From the NCBI GenBank assembly GCA_964247055.1, contig OZ176054.1:3906001-3970000 (forward strand): 64,000 bases of DNA, written 5' to 3'. The stretch is from Paragordius varius. Its lineage: Eukaryota > Nematomorpha. The notes below the pieces were generated by a model that was given only the letters and a program-made list of their open reading frames with translations, did no database searches and was not told the DNA's origin. This document shows positions 25,230 through 38,000 of this stretch, piece after piece. How positions within the stretch are numbered: the first letter of the stretch is position 1; the number at the start of each line of letters is the position of its first letter. The translations under genes were made by a program, and so were the position numbers.

Positions 25230-27235
25230 TAAAGAAGAGTCGCTTTAACAGCTGAAACCCACCATCTTTCTTTAAAACTTATTTACTTTCCTCCAGACTT
25301 TCTGGTTGCCGGATAGTAAGGGCATACACATCGTAAAAAACGGTTGCTCCATACTTTTCTTTCTCGCTATTTGCTTGTTCTTTTTCTTTCAATACATTAT
25401 AACAAAACATAAGGATGCATTCAAATCCCACAACACCATACTAATCATATCATTCGTTTGGCTACTTGGAATATAATGTCTTTAACCAGAAGGAGCCAGA
25501 AAATAGCAGCTATGCTCTTCTCCAAGAACATTGAAATATGTTACGTCCAAGAAACTCGCTGGAAGAAATCTGGTTCCAAAAGCATTCTGGATTATAAATT
25601 ATTCTGGTCTGGATCTAATGGCCGTTTATCAGGTGTCGGAGTTTATGTCAAAAATTTCATCGTACCCAATATCATATCGATTGATAAATCTGAAAGATTA
25701 TTAGTATTCAAAATTCAACTCAACAAAAAAATCTATCATATTTTATTTGTGTAAGCTCCACAAATCGGTTGTGATTCCTACTATAAGGATTTACTCTGGT
25801 TGGCTTTATATGAAAAAGTCACTGCTATTCCACACAATAGAATCATATTTATCGGGGGTGACTTAAACTCACACTTCGGTAAAGGATCTTTACATTCAGT
25901 ACATGGAGGTTTTGGAATGGATGACTTAAATGAAAATGATATAATAATATTAGATTTCGCAAGTAATAATAATTTATCCATCATTAATACCTTTTTTAAA
26001 AAAAATGATAATAACTTGCTAACCTATATATCCGGCATAAATCGCTCAATGATTGATATAATAATATCAAGAAAAGAGGATAAATCCAATAAAAATATTA
26101 GATCTATCCCCGCTTAAGAACTACAGCACAAACTCATATTGCTGAATTATATAAATCTACATCAACACAATCAGCCTACAAAATAATCCTAAATTTAGAT
26201 ATAAAAAATTAGTCGATAATAATAAAGCCCCCTTTTATTTATCCTAATTATGGAAAAGATCACAAAAAACATCCGAAGGCTTACCTTTTTGAACTTTTGT
26301 ACGCTGATGACTTAATATTATGCGCCACATCAGCAACGGGATTAATGGAAAAATTAAATTTATGGAAGGATACCCTAAGTAAATTCGGTTTAAAAGTGAA
26401 TACATCTAAAACCAAACTTATGTGCCATGAAAACAAGACAATAAAATGGCCCTGCTCCGTGTGCTTATTGAATGTAACGTCAAATATAAAGTGTAACAAA
26501 TGTTTAAAGTAGGTACATAAAAAATGCTCCACTTTAAAAAGTTTATATGATAATAAAAACTTTATCTGCTCCCCGTGCAATACAACAAACACAATAACCA
26601 TAAGATCTCCTCGCCCCGAGTCCTCCACTTTATTCGAATTTGTCGACAAATTTACATACCTTGGTGATACTTTAGATGCTGGTGGAGGTATAGAATTGGC
26701 CTTATCGCATAGAGTCAAAGCCGGCTGGAAAAAGTATCATAGTTTGCGCACACTAGTTAATAATAAATACAAAGGCACAAATTTTTATGACGGCTATACG
26801 TCCTGCTAAACTATATGGTACGGAAACATGGCCTATGACTAAATCAAATCTACTATCACTGCAAAAGGGTGAGCAAAAAATCCTAAAGGCCATTCTTTTC
26901 GCACATAACCCTAACATCTAAAATTTCCAAGCCAAATTTTGCCCCTGTCAAACTGTAAAAATTAAACTAATTAATACAGCTATCCGTGAATACCGTTTGC
27001 GTTGGGCTGGTCACATCCACACATCTCAAGACATAAACTGAATAAAGCTTATACAGTCTTATTCAACTAATAATAAAAACAAAAAAGGTAGACCTTATAT
27101 AACCTGGCAATCCACCATTCAAGAAGACCTTGATTTTCTCAATATCAAAATCGAACAAGCTGTAGACAGAAAGGAATAGAAACAATAACACGATACCTCC
27201 TTTGAAAGGAAAAAATAGCGTATAAAGGTGATATA
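25230..27235 (+). mobile_element. Decayed non-LTR retrotransposon (LINE) with endonuclease and partial RT
   Basis: The APE-type endonuclease starts 'MATWNIMSLTRRSQKIAAML' (25458) with 'CYVQETRW', 'FIGGDLNSH' and 'NRSMIDIII'; one in-frame stop lies near 25752. Most of the reverse transcriptase is missing between about 26120 and 26290. RT resumes at 'YADDLILCATS' (26297), then a Cys-rich block 'CSVCLLNVTSNIKCNKC' / 'HKKCSTL' / 'FICSPC', then 'VDKFTYLGDTLDAGGG' and 'REYRLRWAGHIHTSQDI', 'GRPYITWQS'. At least one further stop and a frame change follow. The Cys-rich insert between the RT catalytic box and the C-terminal part is familiar from a group of animal LINEs related to RTE; the clade is my inference. 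It is dead and inserted between PTBP and GGA. Confidence 0.88.
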
Positions 27236-27963
27236 ATGATATATTTCATATTAAAATTGAGTTATATTAGTTCGAAAACACATAATTTATTTTTAGGGTG
27301 AATTTAATTGTTCAAGGGTAAATTAGAACTGTAAATGGTTTATATTATCAACCATAGTTTTTTATTGGGGTCCTTATTTTGGGAGATTAAAATAAGAATG
27401 AATGTTTTTTACCCGAATCAACCTGGGGTAAATGTCATAAATAAATAAAATAAACAAAATGTGCTGAACATCTGAATTGGTGTAAACAACCAATGTAACT
27501 TCAAAAATTGTTAAAGTTATTAAAAGGCGTTTTTAGTTGTTGCACCTATTAAAATGATACAAAACTTGATTAAAATTATAAAGAAATGATAGCGCTATCT
27601 AATACATTTTTCACCTTCAAAATAATGTGTTTAAACAAATGCATTGAGTAAAATTAAACGAAAATGAAAAAAACTGTTACACATACATATAGCTTAAACT
27701 AATAAAAATTTTAAAGTTGTTTGTCACATTTCCAGATAAAATAATTAAAAAGAAATGCAGTAATATTGGCAAATGACCAAATCACAAAAGGGTCTGATGG
27801 ACAATTTAGATCGAACAATAAAATTTGTGTATGATTGAGCCTAAAAAATTAGGAATTACAATGAAGACTGGAATGTTATAATTTATTTAAATTTTTTAAA
27901 ATAACCGGATATACATTTAACATAAATAAATAGTGAAAGGTGAATACAAATCGATAACCCATA
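27236..27963. other. AT-rich spacer downstream of GGA
   Basis: Likely 3' flank of the minus-strand GGA gene. No frame, repeat or element recognised. Confidence 0.5.
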
Positions 27964-30900
27964 TTAAAATATTAGAGTGTGCGGTAACAATATATTATTA
28001 TTTACACGTTCTTTACTATTGTTATCAAATGTAAGCTCTAAATAAATGTTATAAAAATTGGTATTTTTGGTGAGAGTTGAATTGTTTTTGAAATTTATGG
28101 AATGTTCCAAACTTTGATCAGGATGAACAAATGCAATGTACATTGTGAGTGATTTGGTTATAGGTGCTATTGGATTGAAGCCAGGTAATGATAACGTTTT
28201 TGGATGTATTTTAACTAAAACATCCTATAAAATATATATAAAAATATTTAATATATACCTTAATTTGAATTGTTAACCCTCTAATTATGAACTACAAGGA
28301 AGTCCACTGTGAAATTCAAATAAATTAAAAAACATTATCGGAGTAAAATAAAAATAGTTTTATATGTAATGGAAATACTTCAACAGGTTGGGCCCTAAAA
28401 TTTTGAGCATTACAATCGATATTCAATGTTAAACTTTGCTTGTTGGTATTAATGATGGATAAGAGGAAATAGTGAAATTCGAGGGTAGAACCATTATATT
28501 CAATATTGCACTCTTTTTTAAATTTGCAAAGTATAATTTTGACGTTTTCTTTGTCAAAGATGCTTAACTGATCAAATTTGTCTGCCAATAAACAAAATAA
28601 ATTCTTTACAAATATAATAATTGCGATCCATTGGGATTATTGAAAAAAAAAGTTTTCACTCAACTAATAATAATTTGTTATGGATACTAAATTAATCAAA
28701 CCATTTATAATTCACATGATAAAAATATAAACAAAAGTATCACAGCGGTGATTGTGGTACTTTTCTTTAAAAGGTATAAAATCGATTGTAAGTAAATTAT
28801 ATCGTATTAAAAATATATCCTAATTGATGACGATCAATTTTATGAATTAACAGTTATGATCAAAATATATCTATGCACCTAAAAATTTAATAAGCAGTTT
28901 ATTAAACTTACCATCAATCTCATACTGAGAAGGGTCTATCTCATGTTCAATAAACGAATCAAGTGCGTTTTCCAACATATAATTTGACTTTCGATCACTA
29001 TTTATGGACTTATTTTTTGGTGGATTACTATCAGACAAATATAAAATTTCCTCATTAATTTTTTTTTCCGGAGTGTCCAAATTGATTTCATCGAAAATAT
29101 TTACTTGCGTTGAGATGGTTTCTAATAAAATTAAAAACACTTTAAGTAATCAATAAAATAGTTTAAAAATCCAAGATAAAATCAAAATTTATATTTCAAA
29201 AAATAGCTTAAAATGGCAATTATGGTCAATAGAATTCTTTTAAAGTAAGTTTATTAATTAGATAAAACTATTACTACTAATTAATATAATCCAAAAATTA
29301 CTTTTAGAATCCAAAATTTTTTGGCCATCTGAAAAATCGTGAATATCGTTGTCCAGTGACATTTGTTTCATCTCATTTGCAATTTTAAGGGGGGAATTAT
29401 CTATGCTTATCAAAGGGTCGGAAGTGGCTTCATTGACAAAATCTACGATACATATGTAAAAAATAAAATTAGGTTTTTTTCAACAAAAACCAAAGCACGA
29501 TTAATTTTAAATATTAGGTGGGACCATTATAAAAACCCAATTCCCTCCATATTTCTTAATGAAAAAAAAACTCATAAAAATGGGCGTATGACTAAGTCAA
29601 TCCTATAGAATTAATTAACTGTCATATATGATAAATGGTGCAAATTAAAGAGCAATTTAAATAATTAAAATAAGTTAAAACAAATTATTTTAGCATTTTT
29701 CCATTTAATGATTATATTTTCGTCAACAATTATATTATTTGCTGAAGCTTTGATTTGTTATCTAAAAAGGCAACAGAATGAATGAGTAATTTATTGAAAG
29801 CTTTCGATGTTAGCAAACTTCTCTTGCGAAATTCAAACTTTTTATTAGAAAATAAGGATATGAGTGGGTTAGTGAAAATAATGTGAATTTTAAAAGCTAT
29901 AACTGGATTAATATGTATGCCAAATGCAAAATTCGCTCGATACACCGCGTATTCAAACTAACACAATATATGAAAAAGGAAAGTTACTTTTTTGAGACGC
30001 CTAAAAATGGCTCATCGGACGGCAAAGAGTGTTGTTGAGCTTGGTTTAAAGATTGCTCTTTTAATTAACCCTAACTCCATCAAATGGTTTTTTTAATAAT
30101 TATACCCTTTTGACCTGAGCTATTTAAATATGAGAATAACTGACATTATATTTCCAAAATTATAATGGTCAATTAGGGAAAATTTAAAACATCAGAAACT
30201 AGCCGAGTAGGCTTCTGTTTATATCGATTGAAAAAAATGTTAAGTAGCGAAATAATATTTGTTTTAATAAAAACTAGCGTAAATCTCGTGCTGCTACGCA
30301 GCCCGAGCAAGTCCTTCTGATTTCTGGGGAAAGGGGGGGTTGCTATTTGAAAAAAGGGATAATAAAATGATCCGTATATGTGGAATATTTCGAAACCTTA
30401 TTTAATAGCTATGATCTTATAGGATTTTTAAAACAGTGCATTCATACTAATATATTGTTTACTGGTGTAAAGGCCCCAAATTGACGGCTAACGGAAAAAA
30501 CCGCTATACTATAATTTTTACCTTTTTATGGGTAATATTTAAAGCATTTATTGAACTCGTATGGCTTCTTAAGTTTTTTGAAAATTAGCTCAACGCCATT
30601 TTTGTATGGCGTATCAGTTTTAAAACCGAGGCCTATATGGTAAAAGCGCTAAGTTAAATTTTTTGCCCTTATAGGGAAAATATTTGGAATTATCTTTGAG
30701 ACCATCGTCTCATGGGTTATTCGAAAAAATGAACTCAACACTAAATAATCGTTATATGATGGCGTATTTTTAGGGCATAAAGGCCCCAAATCGGCTAATG
30801 AAAAAGGGCTGACCTTAATTTAAACCTAGTTACGGGTAGTATTTCGAACTTTAAATGAGCTCATATGGCATAAAAATTAGTTCCAAAACAACGCAATTTC

Positions 30901-33900
30901 TATATAGTGGCACAGTTTTTGGAGGGTAGCTTCTTACCCAGAGGCAGGTATAAAAAAGCGTCGGGCAAAATTTTTGTCTTTATGTGGGGAATATCTGGAA
31001 TTATAATGTCCAGATGTTCCTATAAGTTCTTGGAAATATTGCTTCAAAACCAAAAAATTGTTCTATGGCGGTGATTTCAGGGCATAAACTTTTCTTAGCG
31101 AGTCAAAATAACCTCCTATACTAAAATATTTGTTTTTTAAGAGGTAATAAATATTTTAGGCCCTTATTGAACTCACATAGTTTCATAAGTTTTCTGAAAT
31201 TTGGCTCCAAAGGCATGTTGTATCGATATAGTGACGCATTTTTACGCGGGTAGCCCCCTACCCAGAGGCCAATATAAAAATGTAGTTAGATAAAATTTTG
31301 CCTTTATACCTGGAATCACCATTCAGTCCAAATGCTCTTAATAGTTTATGGAAGAATGGCTTCAAAACTAAATAATAGTTCAACGATAGCGCATTTAGGG
31401 CGTAAAGGGCCTAATTAACGGCTAATTTAAAAAAACCGCTCGACTTAAATTTTTGCCTTTTACGGGTTACATTTCAGGCCCTTATAAAAAATTATATGGC
31501 CTGATAGGTTTTCTGAAAATTGACTCCTAAACAACGCAATTTTATATGGTGGCGCAGTTTTAGATGGAGAGTTCCCTACCCAGAGACTGATACAAAAAAG
31601 CGCTTAATTAAAATTTTTGCCTTTTTACGGAAAATACCTGGAATCATAATTGATTCATGCTTTCATCTCAGAAAAATTGCCCTAAAATTAAAAAATTATT
31701 CTATAAGCGCATTTTTCAGGGCGTGAAGGGCCTAATTAACGGCTAATTTTAAAAAAACGCACAATCTAAATTTTTGCATTCACACGGGTAATATTTTAAG
31801 CAGTTATTGAACTCATATGGCCTGAGAGGTTTTTTGAAATTTAGCCCCAAAAGCACGCTATTTCGATATGAAGGGTCAGTTTTTAGCGGGTATCTACTTA
31901 CCCAGAAGCTATCATCAAAGAAACGCTTGACTAAAATTTTTGCCTTTTAACAGAAAGTACCTGGAATCCTTATTGAATTTTTACGGTCTCATACTTTGGG
32001 CGAAAAATAGTTTCAAAAAATTATTTTTGCGGACCTAATTTTTTTGAAAAAATGGCATTTTACGGGAGGGGCGGGTAGGGCCTTAATTAAAAAAGCGAGC
32101 CGGCTATGTTCGGCGCAACAGAAAATCATATTTGAAATCGAATGGTCCAACACGTTGGGAATATTGTCTCAAAACGATTTTTGTGTACTTGTGTGTTCAA
32201 AAAAACCCGTTTTTAACACGGGGTGGGTCTGGGGGCCTTATTCAAAAAAGGGCGAAGCTATTGTCGGGGATTTATAAAAATCATATTTTTTCGATATTTG
32301 GACTTAATGGGTCTACCGGTATTTCGACAAATCACAAAGCCACCACTTTCCATTTTTATAAATATATAGATGATAAATATTATACATAATATAGGAGTGC
32401 AAAATATGGTATTATGTATTAGATTATAGAATATATGGGCAGAAACACATTATCAAATAATTTAGTAATATATTGGTCTTATATCAAATATTTAAAACTT
32501 TCATAAGTTATAAATAAAAACCTTCTTTTCTGTCAAAATCCAATAATTGAGCGTCATCGTCCGAAAAAAAGGATTCATTGCTTTTTGCAAAACTCTTTTC
32601 ACTAGAAGACATGGCCTTTTGAAGATTTAATGGTAGGCTTGTTTCGGATTTAGAGACCGAATTGAAATTTTCAGTGTTATCCAACACAATATTTGAGGGT
32701 AAAATAAAATTTGGATTATTTTTGATTTGGGATGCGTTATTATTCTTCACGGATGCATTATTGGTAATTCTATTTGAATGGCTTTCTTTTCCATTTTTAA
32801 GACTTGTTTTGCGCTGATAGCTTTGGAAAAAATGATCATACTCTTCAATGCATTTGGTTAAACACTCATAGGTGCTTATAATATCCCCTAAACATATTTT
32901 AATTAAATATTATTCTTAAATACTACACATGTAATTAATTACATTTTACATAAAGTCCAAAATAAATAGTTAATTTAAATTTTTACGTAACATACCCAAT
33001 ATGTCTTCGATGTCAGTCGATGAATTATCATTAATCATTGAGGTGAGGGTAGATTTTTTGCTGATACATGTTTCATATATTTCCTAATATATATAATATA
33101 TCAACTTTGATTAAATTTAAATCTTCAGGGTTATTGGATGTCGCAATGTCAAAATTGAATATCATTTCATTCAAGAGTGCTATATTGCTATTTATGTATT
33201 CCAATTCCGCTTTTTGTGCTAACTTTCGGTGCTTTTTCAATTCATCCTATAACATTGAATCATTGAAAATACAAAGTTAGTTTTATTAAAAATTGAAATT
33301 ATAAGGACAAAACGTAAAACTAAAAGGAATATTTTTATATGCAAACTATATTATAAAATTTCGATTTAATTTAATAAAAAAATCAAAATTCGAAAAGTAT
33401 GGATTCTTTAATATTTGTCATTATAATTTTAATTTAATTTTATTTATAAATTTAAATACTAATCCCGTATTTTTATAAAAAATATAATTAAAAAAACTTC
33501 TTTCAGGAGGGATTTAATCATAAGATTGGCGTGACGAACATCTTCTGGGTTAGAACTTTGAAGCAATCCAGTTAACTTCTAATATTGTAGTTTTAACATG
33601 GAGTATTAATTTTTCTCTTGAATTTTTTTAGAGATTAATTTGATATGGAAGTTAGATATATATTCATTTAAATTGTAAAATATTTACTTTATAATTATAT
33701 GGACAAAATCAGATATGTTGTTAGTAAATTATTTTTAAAATAACATTATGGAAAAAATATAGAGGTTTAAAAATTAAGGTTCCATAAAAATTATTGAATT
33801 TTTTTTGGGTACCAATTTGGGGAAGAAAAACAAATTTTTTCAAAAAAATCCAAAGTGGTAGTTCTAAAAATATTATATTCGTTGTTAAATGATACTAATA

Positions 33901-34528
33901 GGTTTAAAAAACCATACTTTGGAGGTATAAGTATCAACGTTCAAAGAACTTTGTGAATCATAGGTTGTTGTTTTTTCTTCGTATAAATTCTAAAATAAAG
34001 ATACTTAAACCAAAAAAGATTGAGGTAAAAGGTTTTGAAGTTTTAACGTTTCAAACGCTTGACCAAATTTGCTATGTGGTTGCTTTTTGGACCAATCATA
34101 TAGCAATTTACAGACTTCAAATTTTACTTTTTCGCTTGTTTGATTTCCCATATACTACAGATATACTATTATGCAAACCTTTGGAAAAATAAGTTTTAGC
34201 AAATTATTTATAAATTTAAACATGCCAATTTCTTGTTGGAACACTGGACCACATTTTTCTGCGCACATACTTATTAACTAATATATATAATTTTAAACAA
34301 CCTTTAATGTCTGTAAAACTTCCCATTCGTTGGATGAAAATAATTTTTTAGTTATTAATACTACTGCAATTTTAGAACCATCGGTGTCAACCACCATATC
34401 GCAAAAGTCTTTTATAGCTTCGATATTTATAGCTGTATTATTAATGTCAGTCGCCCTAGCTAAACAATCTATATAAATTTACCCAATTTAGAATTCAATT
34501 GAAATTCAAACGGTACTGAGCCTGACAT
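27964..34528 (-). CDS. GGA: GGA-type clathrin adaptor (VHS-GAT-hinge-GAE)
   Basis: Arf-dependent adaptor that sorts acidic-dileucine cargo from the trans-Golgi network to endosomes. Exons (minus): 34528-34483, 34459-34302, 34277-34179, 34154-34011, 33989-33918, 33578-33498, 33246-33106, 33083-32996, 32887-32522, 29442-29302, 29121-28912, 28581-28379, 28224-27964; 2010 nt, 669 aa (human GGA1 639). VHS about 1-145: 'LARATDINNTAINIEAIKDF', 'NEWEVLQTLKLLISMCAEKC', 'GNQTSEKVKFEVCKLLYDW'. GAT: 'LLQSSNPEDVRHANLMIKSL', 'LEYINSNIALLNEMIFN', 'DILGDIISTYECLTKCIEEY'. Hinge: Asn/Ser-rich with 'SDDDAQLLDFD', possibly an internal acidic-dileucine or clathrin motif. GAE: 'KENVKIILCKFKKECNIEY', 'GFNPIAPITKSLTMYIA'. 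Five introns are 21-24 nt, while intron 9 is 3.1 kb and carries a Helitron. An in-frame ATG six codons upstream (34546) is an alternative start. Confidence 0.93.
30274..32370 (-). mobile_element. Non-autonomous Helitron carrying a satellite array
   Basis: Read on the minus strand it starts TCTATATATTTATAAAAATG at 32370 and ends GCACGAGATTTACGCTAG at 30274, with a GC-rich hairpin (GCTGC...GCAGC) just before the 3' CTAG. The flanking bases are A and T, the usual Helitron target, with no duplication. The ends match the short copy at 42137-42562. The copy's outer parts (30274-30340 and 32040-32370) are Helitron sequence; the middle is a tandem ~320-bp satellite. No Rep-helicase frame is present. 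It lies in GGA intron 9. Confidence 0.82.
30350..32035 (+). repeat. ~320-bp satellite array, about 5 units
   Basis: The block TACCCAGAGGC recurs at about 30936, 31260, 31579 and 31901, a period of about 320 bp. Each unit also carries 'TTTTTGCCTTT', 'CTGGAATCA', 'GGGCCTAATTAACGGCTAAT' and 'CTCATATGGCCTGA'. The units are inverted relative to the array at 2520-3400. They are enclosed in the Helitron at 30274-32370. Confidence 0.85.
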
Positions 34529-34584
34529 TTGTATAATTTTATTCATTCACATTTACACATTTTATTCATTCTATCCACACTATT
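34529..34584. promoter_or_regulatory. Shared bidirectional promoter of GGA and COX6B
   Basis: The two divergent start codons are separated by only 56 bp. Promoters and 5' leaders of both genes must lie here or overlap the opposite coding region. The stretch is AT-rich; no consensus motif can be assigned. Confidence 0.6.
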
Positions 34585-34924
34585 ATGACGCTAGCCGAAG
34601 CTCAAAAAAGGGATTATGAATCAAAAGATCAATATTTATCTAAATTAGGAATTAAAACGGCACCATACGATGCAAGATTTCCAAATCAAAATCAAACTTA
34701 GTTTATTTAGTTTTCTAATTAATTAGTAATTGTTGGCAAAATTATGTCGACTATCATCGCTGCATAAACAAAAAGGGAGAAGATTTTGAATTGTGTCAAT
34801 ATTTTAAAATGATATACGTTAAATTGTGTCCGAGTACATGGGTTAAATTTTATTAATAACGATATAGATTGATAGATATGATAGTTTGATCGAAGATGGC
34901 CTATTTCCCGTAAAATTTAATTAA
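34585..34924 (+). CDS. COX6B: Cytochrome c oxidase subunit 6B
   Basis: Small intermembrane-space subunit of respiratory complex IV at the dimer interface. Exons: 34585-34700, 34727-34841, 34868-34924; 288 nt, 95 aa. Both introns are 26 nt, GT-AG. The family signature '[20 protein letters not shown]' is followed by twin cysteine motifs: C-x9-C in 'CWQNYVDYHRC' and C-x10-C in 'CQYFKMIYVKLC'. The tail 'DGLFPVKFN' matches the usual '.GTFPGKI' end. Without the introns the frame stops right after the first signature. It is divergent from GGA and its 3' end faces the DCAF1 3' end, 127 bp away, tail to tail. Confidence 0.95.
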
Positions 34925-35051
34925 AAAGCATTTGCGTTAGGTTTGCTTACATATATTTTCAATAAATGATTGTATTATTTATTTATGATATTTATACGAT
35001 ACAATTAACAATTAGACTAGTAATTATTATACAAAAAAATTGTTGTAAATA

Positions 35052-38000
35052 TTAATTTTCATCCATTTCTGTTATCGTTTCATGTCGGTTGACAAAAGTA
35101 TTGCGCGTGTGTCGTCTATTTGTCGTCCTAGAGGTGTTTCTGGTTCTTCGACCTAAAATTAAAACAATGCAGTAAAGAATCTAAAAAATTATAATAAAGA
35201 TGCAAAAAATAAATTATTTTTGGTTCAATTATTGATGAATACACGATAGGCTAATTATCTATACATAGTCATTTTCAAAAAAAGATATTTGATTCCAACC
35301 CGTTAAAACTTCAAATATGTAGGATCCGACTTCATTTCATACGAATACTTAATAAACGACAAAATAAAAAAGTGATGTTATAATTATATTTCAACTATTT
35401 TAATTCTCAGTTCATAGCAGAGATCGGTTGAAGTTTTTGCCAAAATATTGTCTATGGTTATATCATTATCTATTTGTTGAATAAAATGGTGTTAATAAAG
35501 CATCGACAATAAATACTCTTATAAATCAAATGAAATGTTAATAATAGGTAACATAATTAATTACAACTAAGGTTTTGAGAAATACATGCATTAGTAATTA
35601 CAAAAAATATTGCTTTTTTAAGAACATTATCAAAAACAGTTTTTGTTTTTTTTTGTTTTAAAGCAGTTTTCTAAAGAACTAGTGGTTTCGGTTTTACAAA
35701 AACTGTTCAAATTTTTGCTTTTTATCAATCGGAACCAGAAACGTTTTTATGAAACCAGACATATTAGCGTATTGGGACGAAAATGCCTCCGAAACTGTAT
35801 AGAGAAGATGAACCGCGGTACCAAAATATATGATGCTTTATATTTTTAAATTATAAAAAAGTAAAATATGATAAACAAATAAATTTTGACAAAGCGTATT
35901 TTATGGTATTTCGAATCATAGTGAAAACATATTAAAATCGCCTTATATGATGTTATAAAAACATTTTGAATTATTCGTTGTTGCTAAAATTATTTAATCA
36001 TGTCAATATTTTTATAAGTGCATTTTGTAAAAAAACATATTATAAAAATATGGTTTCTAATGAAAAAAGAGCAGTCTATATTTTTGCATAATTTTACAAA
36101 TTAGATATAAATTTTTATTAAATCATATAATAACATAACCAAATTAATTAATATATTTAGCACAATAAAAATATTACAGTAACAATCAAGCCTCCCAAAA
36201 AAAATTTGGAAATATAAAATAAATAAAACAACCAATATTTAGTAAAAACCATAGACTATTAAGGTTAAAGATTGAATGTTTATACATTTAAACTATCATT
36301 TTCTTAATCGAAATAGTGACCATATTAGGAATACTTCCTACCAAATATAAACAATTAACCTATTTAACAACAGGTATTTGTTTAAATTATTTGACCAGAA
36401 CACATAAGTTTTTGGTGTTTTATTTAATTATGTATATATTCATATTGATATTAAATAAACTATATCCATCTAAATTTGGAAAAAAACGATTTAATATCAT
36501 TAATAAATAAGCGCTTTACATTTTATTTCATTTTTCATATCTATTTTTACTTATAAAACGCGCATTTAAAAGATCATTTTAAGAGTGAATCAATTTTTTT
36601 TGCAATGGATAAAACCATGATTCGTACTTCTTGAAGAGGAATTATTTGAATTGGAATGAGTAATGTTAAAAGAATTGGTTGGATTATGGTTATTATTTGT
36701 ATGTCTTAAACGACTAGAGCGTCTTCGTGGGGGAGATAATGTTGCCGTCAAAGTTATTGTATTAATGCCTCTTCTTTGAGTTGTGGATCCTGATTATTAT
36801 ATGAAAGCATTTTAGGATTGATAAAAGCCGAAATAAATAATGATATTTCAATTCAATATATAGGGTGTTGATATTTAAAATTGTAATTATAAGGACAAAA
36901 CATAAAAAGAAAAAAAATTGATACATTTCTATAAAGGAAATTATATTTATATTGATCCTTGATTTTTTCATTATTACCTATATGTAAAAAACTTCATATT
37001 ACAGATATAATTAGTGAAATAAGATAAAGTGTGTTACTAATTTACATTTTAAAATCCTTAAATTTTACAAACTTAATGAAAACTGTAATATTCTATATAA
37101 AAGGTATTGATTTTTTCTTTTTATGTTTTGTCTTTATAATTAATTTTTTATTGAAACAAAAAAATTATCGTAAATGTGTTACTTCTTAGAGCGGATGGTA
37201 ATACAAAGTCTCCACTAGGTGAGGCAATAATTATTGTGGCGTTTGGCGTTCTTTGCTGACGACGTCTCCCTCTTCGATCTATAAAAAATATTCCATAAAA
37301 TATTATATATATAAAAAAAGATTTTATATTCCAATCATGGTTAAATAATTGAAGATTATATAATTATGATTCTGTTTATTGATAGAAATGATTGAGTTAT
37401 GCTCAGCATCATGAAGTTATTATTAAATATATGTAAAGCAAGTCGGAATCAACACTTTGATGAAACGTATTAAAACAGAACCACAACTAATATTCTTTGA
37501 TAAAGAAATCATTGAAAAACATTTAACCATTTTTTGTAGAAAATTCTGCGCCGGAACAAATAAAATAGGAGGAACACATGAAACCGCTCCTTTATTAAAA
37601 TAATAAGATTCTAAGCTTTATTATTAGGGGAAACCAGGTATGTGTATTGTGGTTGATCTATTAAATGTCATAATTCCTTTTTCGAGATAATCATTTTCAA
37701 TCCATATCACTATCGATATAAAGAAATTTCATGTCTTATAATGTTTTTTGTGTGTTTGTCAGGAGGACTAATTCACCAGTCAAAGACTGGATTTTGTTTG
37801 TTTTCCAAAATGTGCACACAAACACAATTGTTGTATAAAAAGGATTGTCTAAAAATAACCAGAAAACACATATCAGATTTCAAGGTCGTCCAGAACTACA
37901 AATATTAAAGATGATTAATAACGAATGTTGGAGATTCCCTTTAACAGCGCATAACGCTCGCAAATATAACCAATCATCAAATATTATTTAAAACCATTCC

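Noticed and set aside
34460-34482. A 14-nt intron in GGA (acceptor at the first TATAG)
   Set aside because: The next AG gives a 23-nt intron, equal in phase, closer to family sequence ('SKLARATD') and within the usual size range here.
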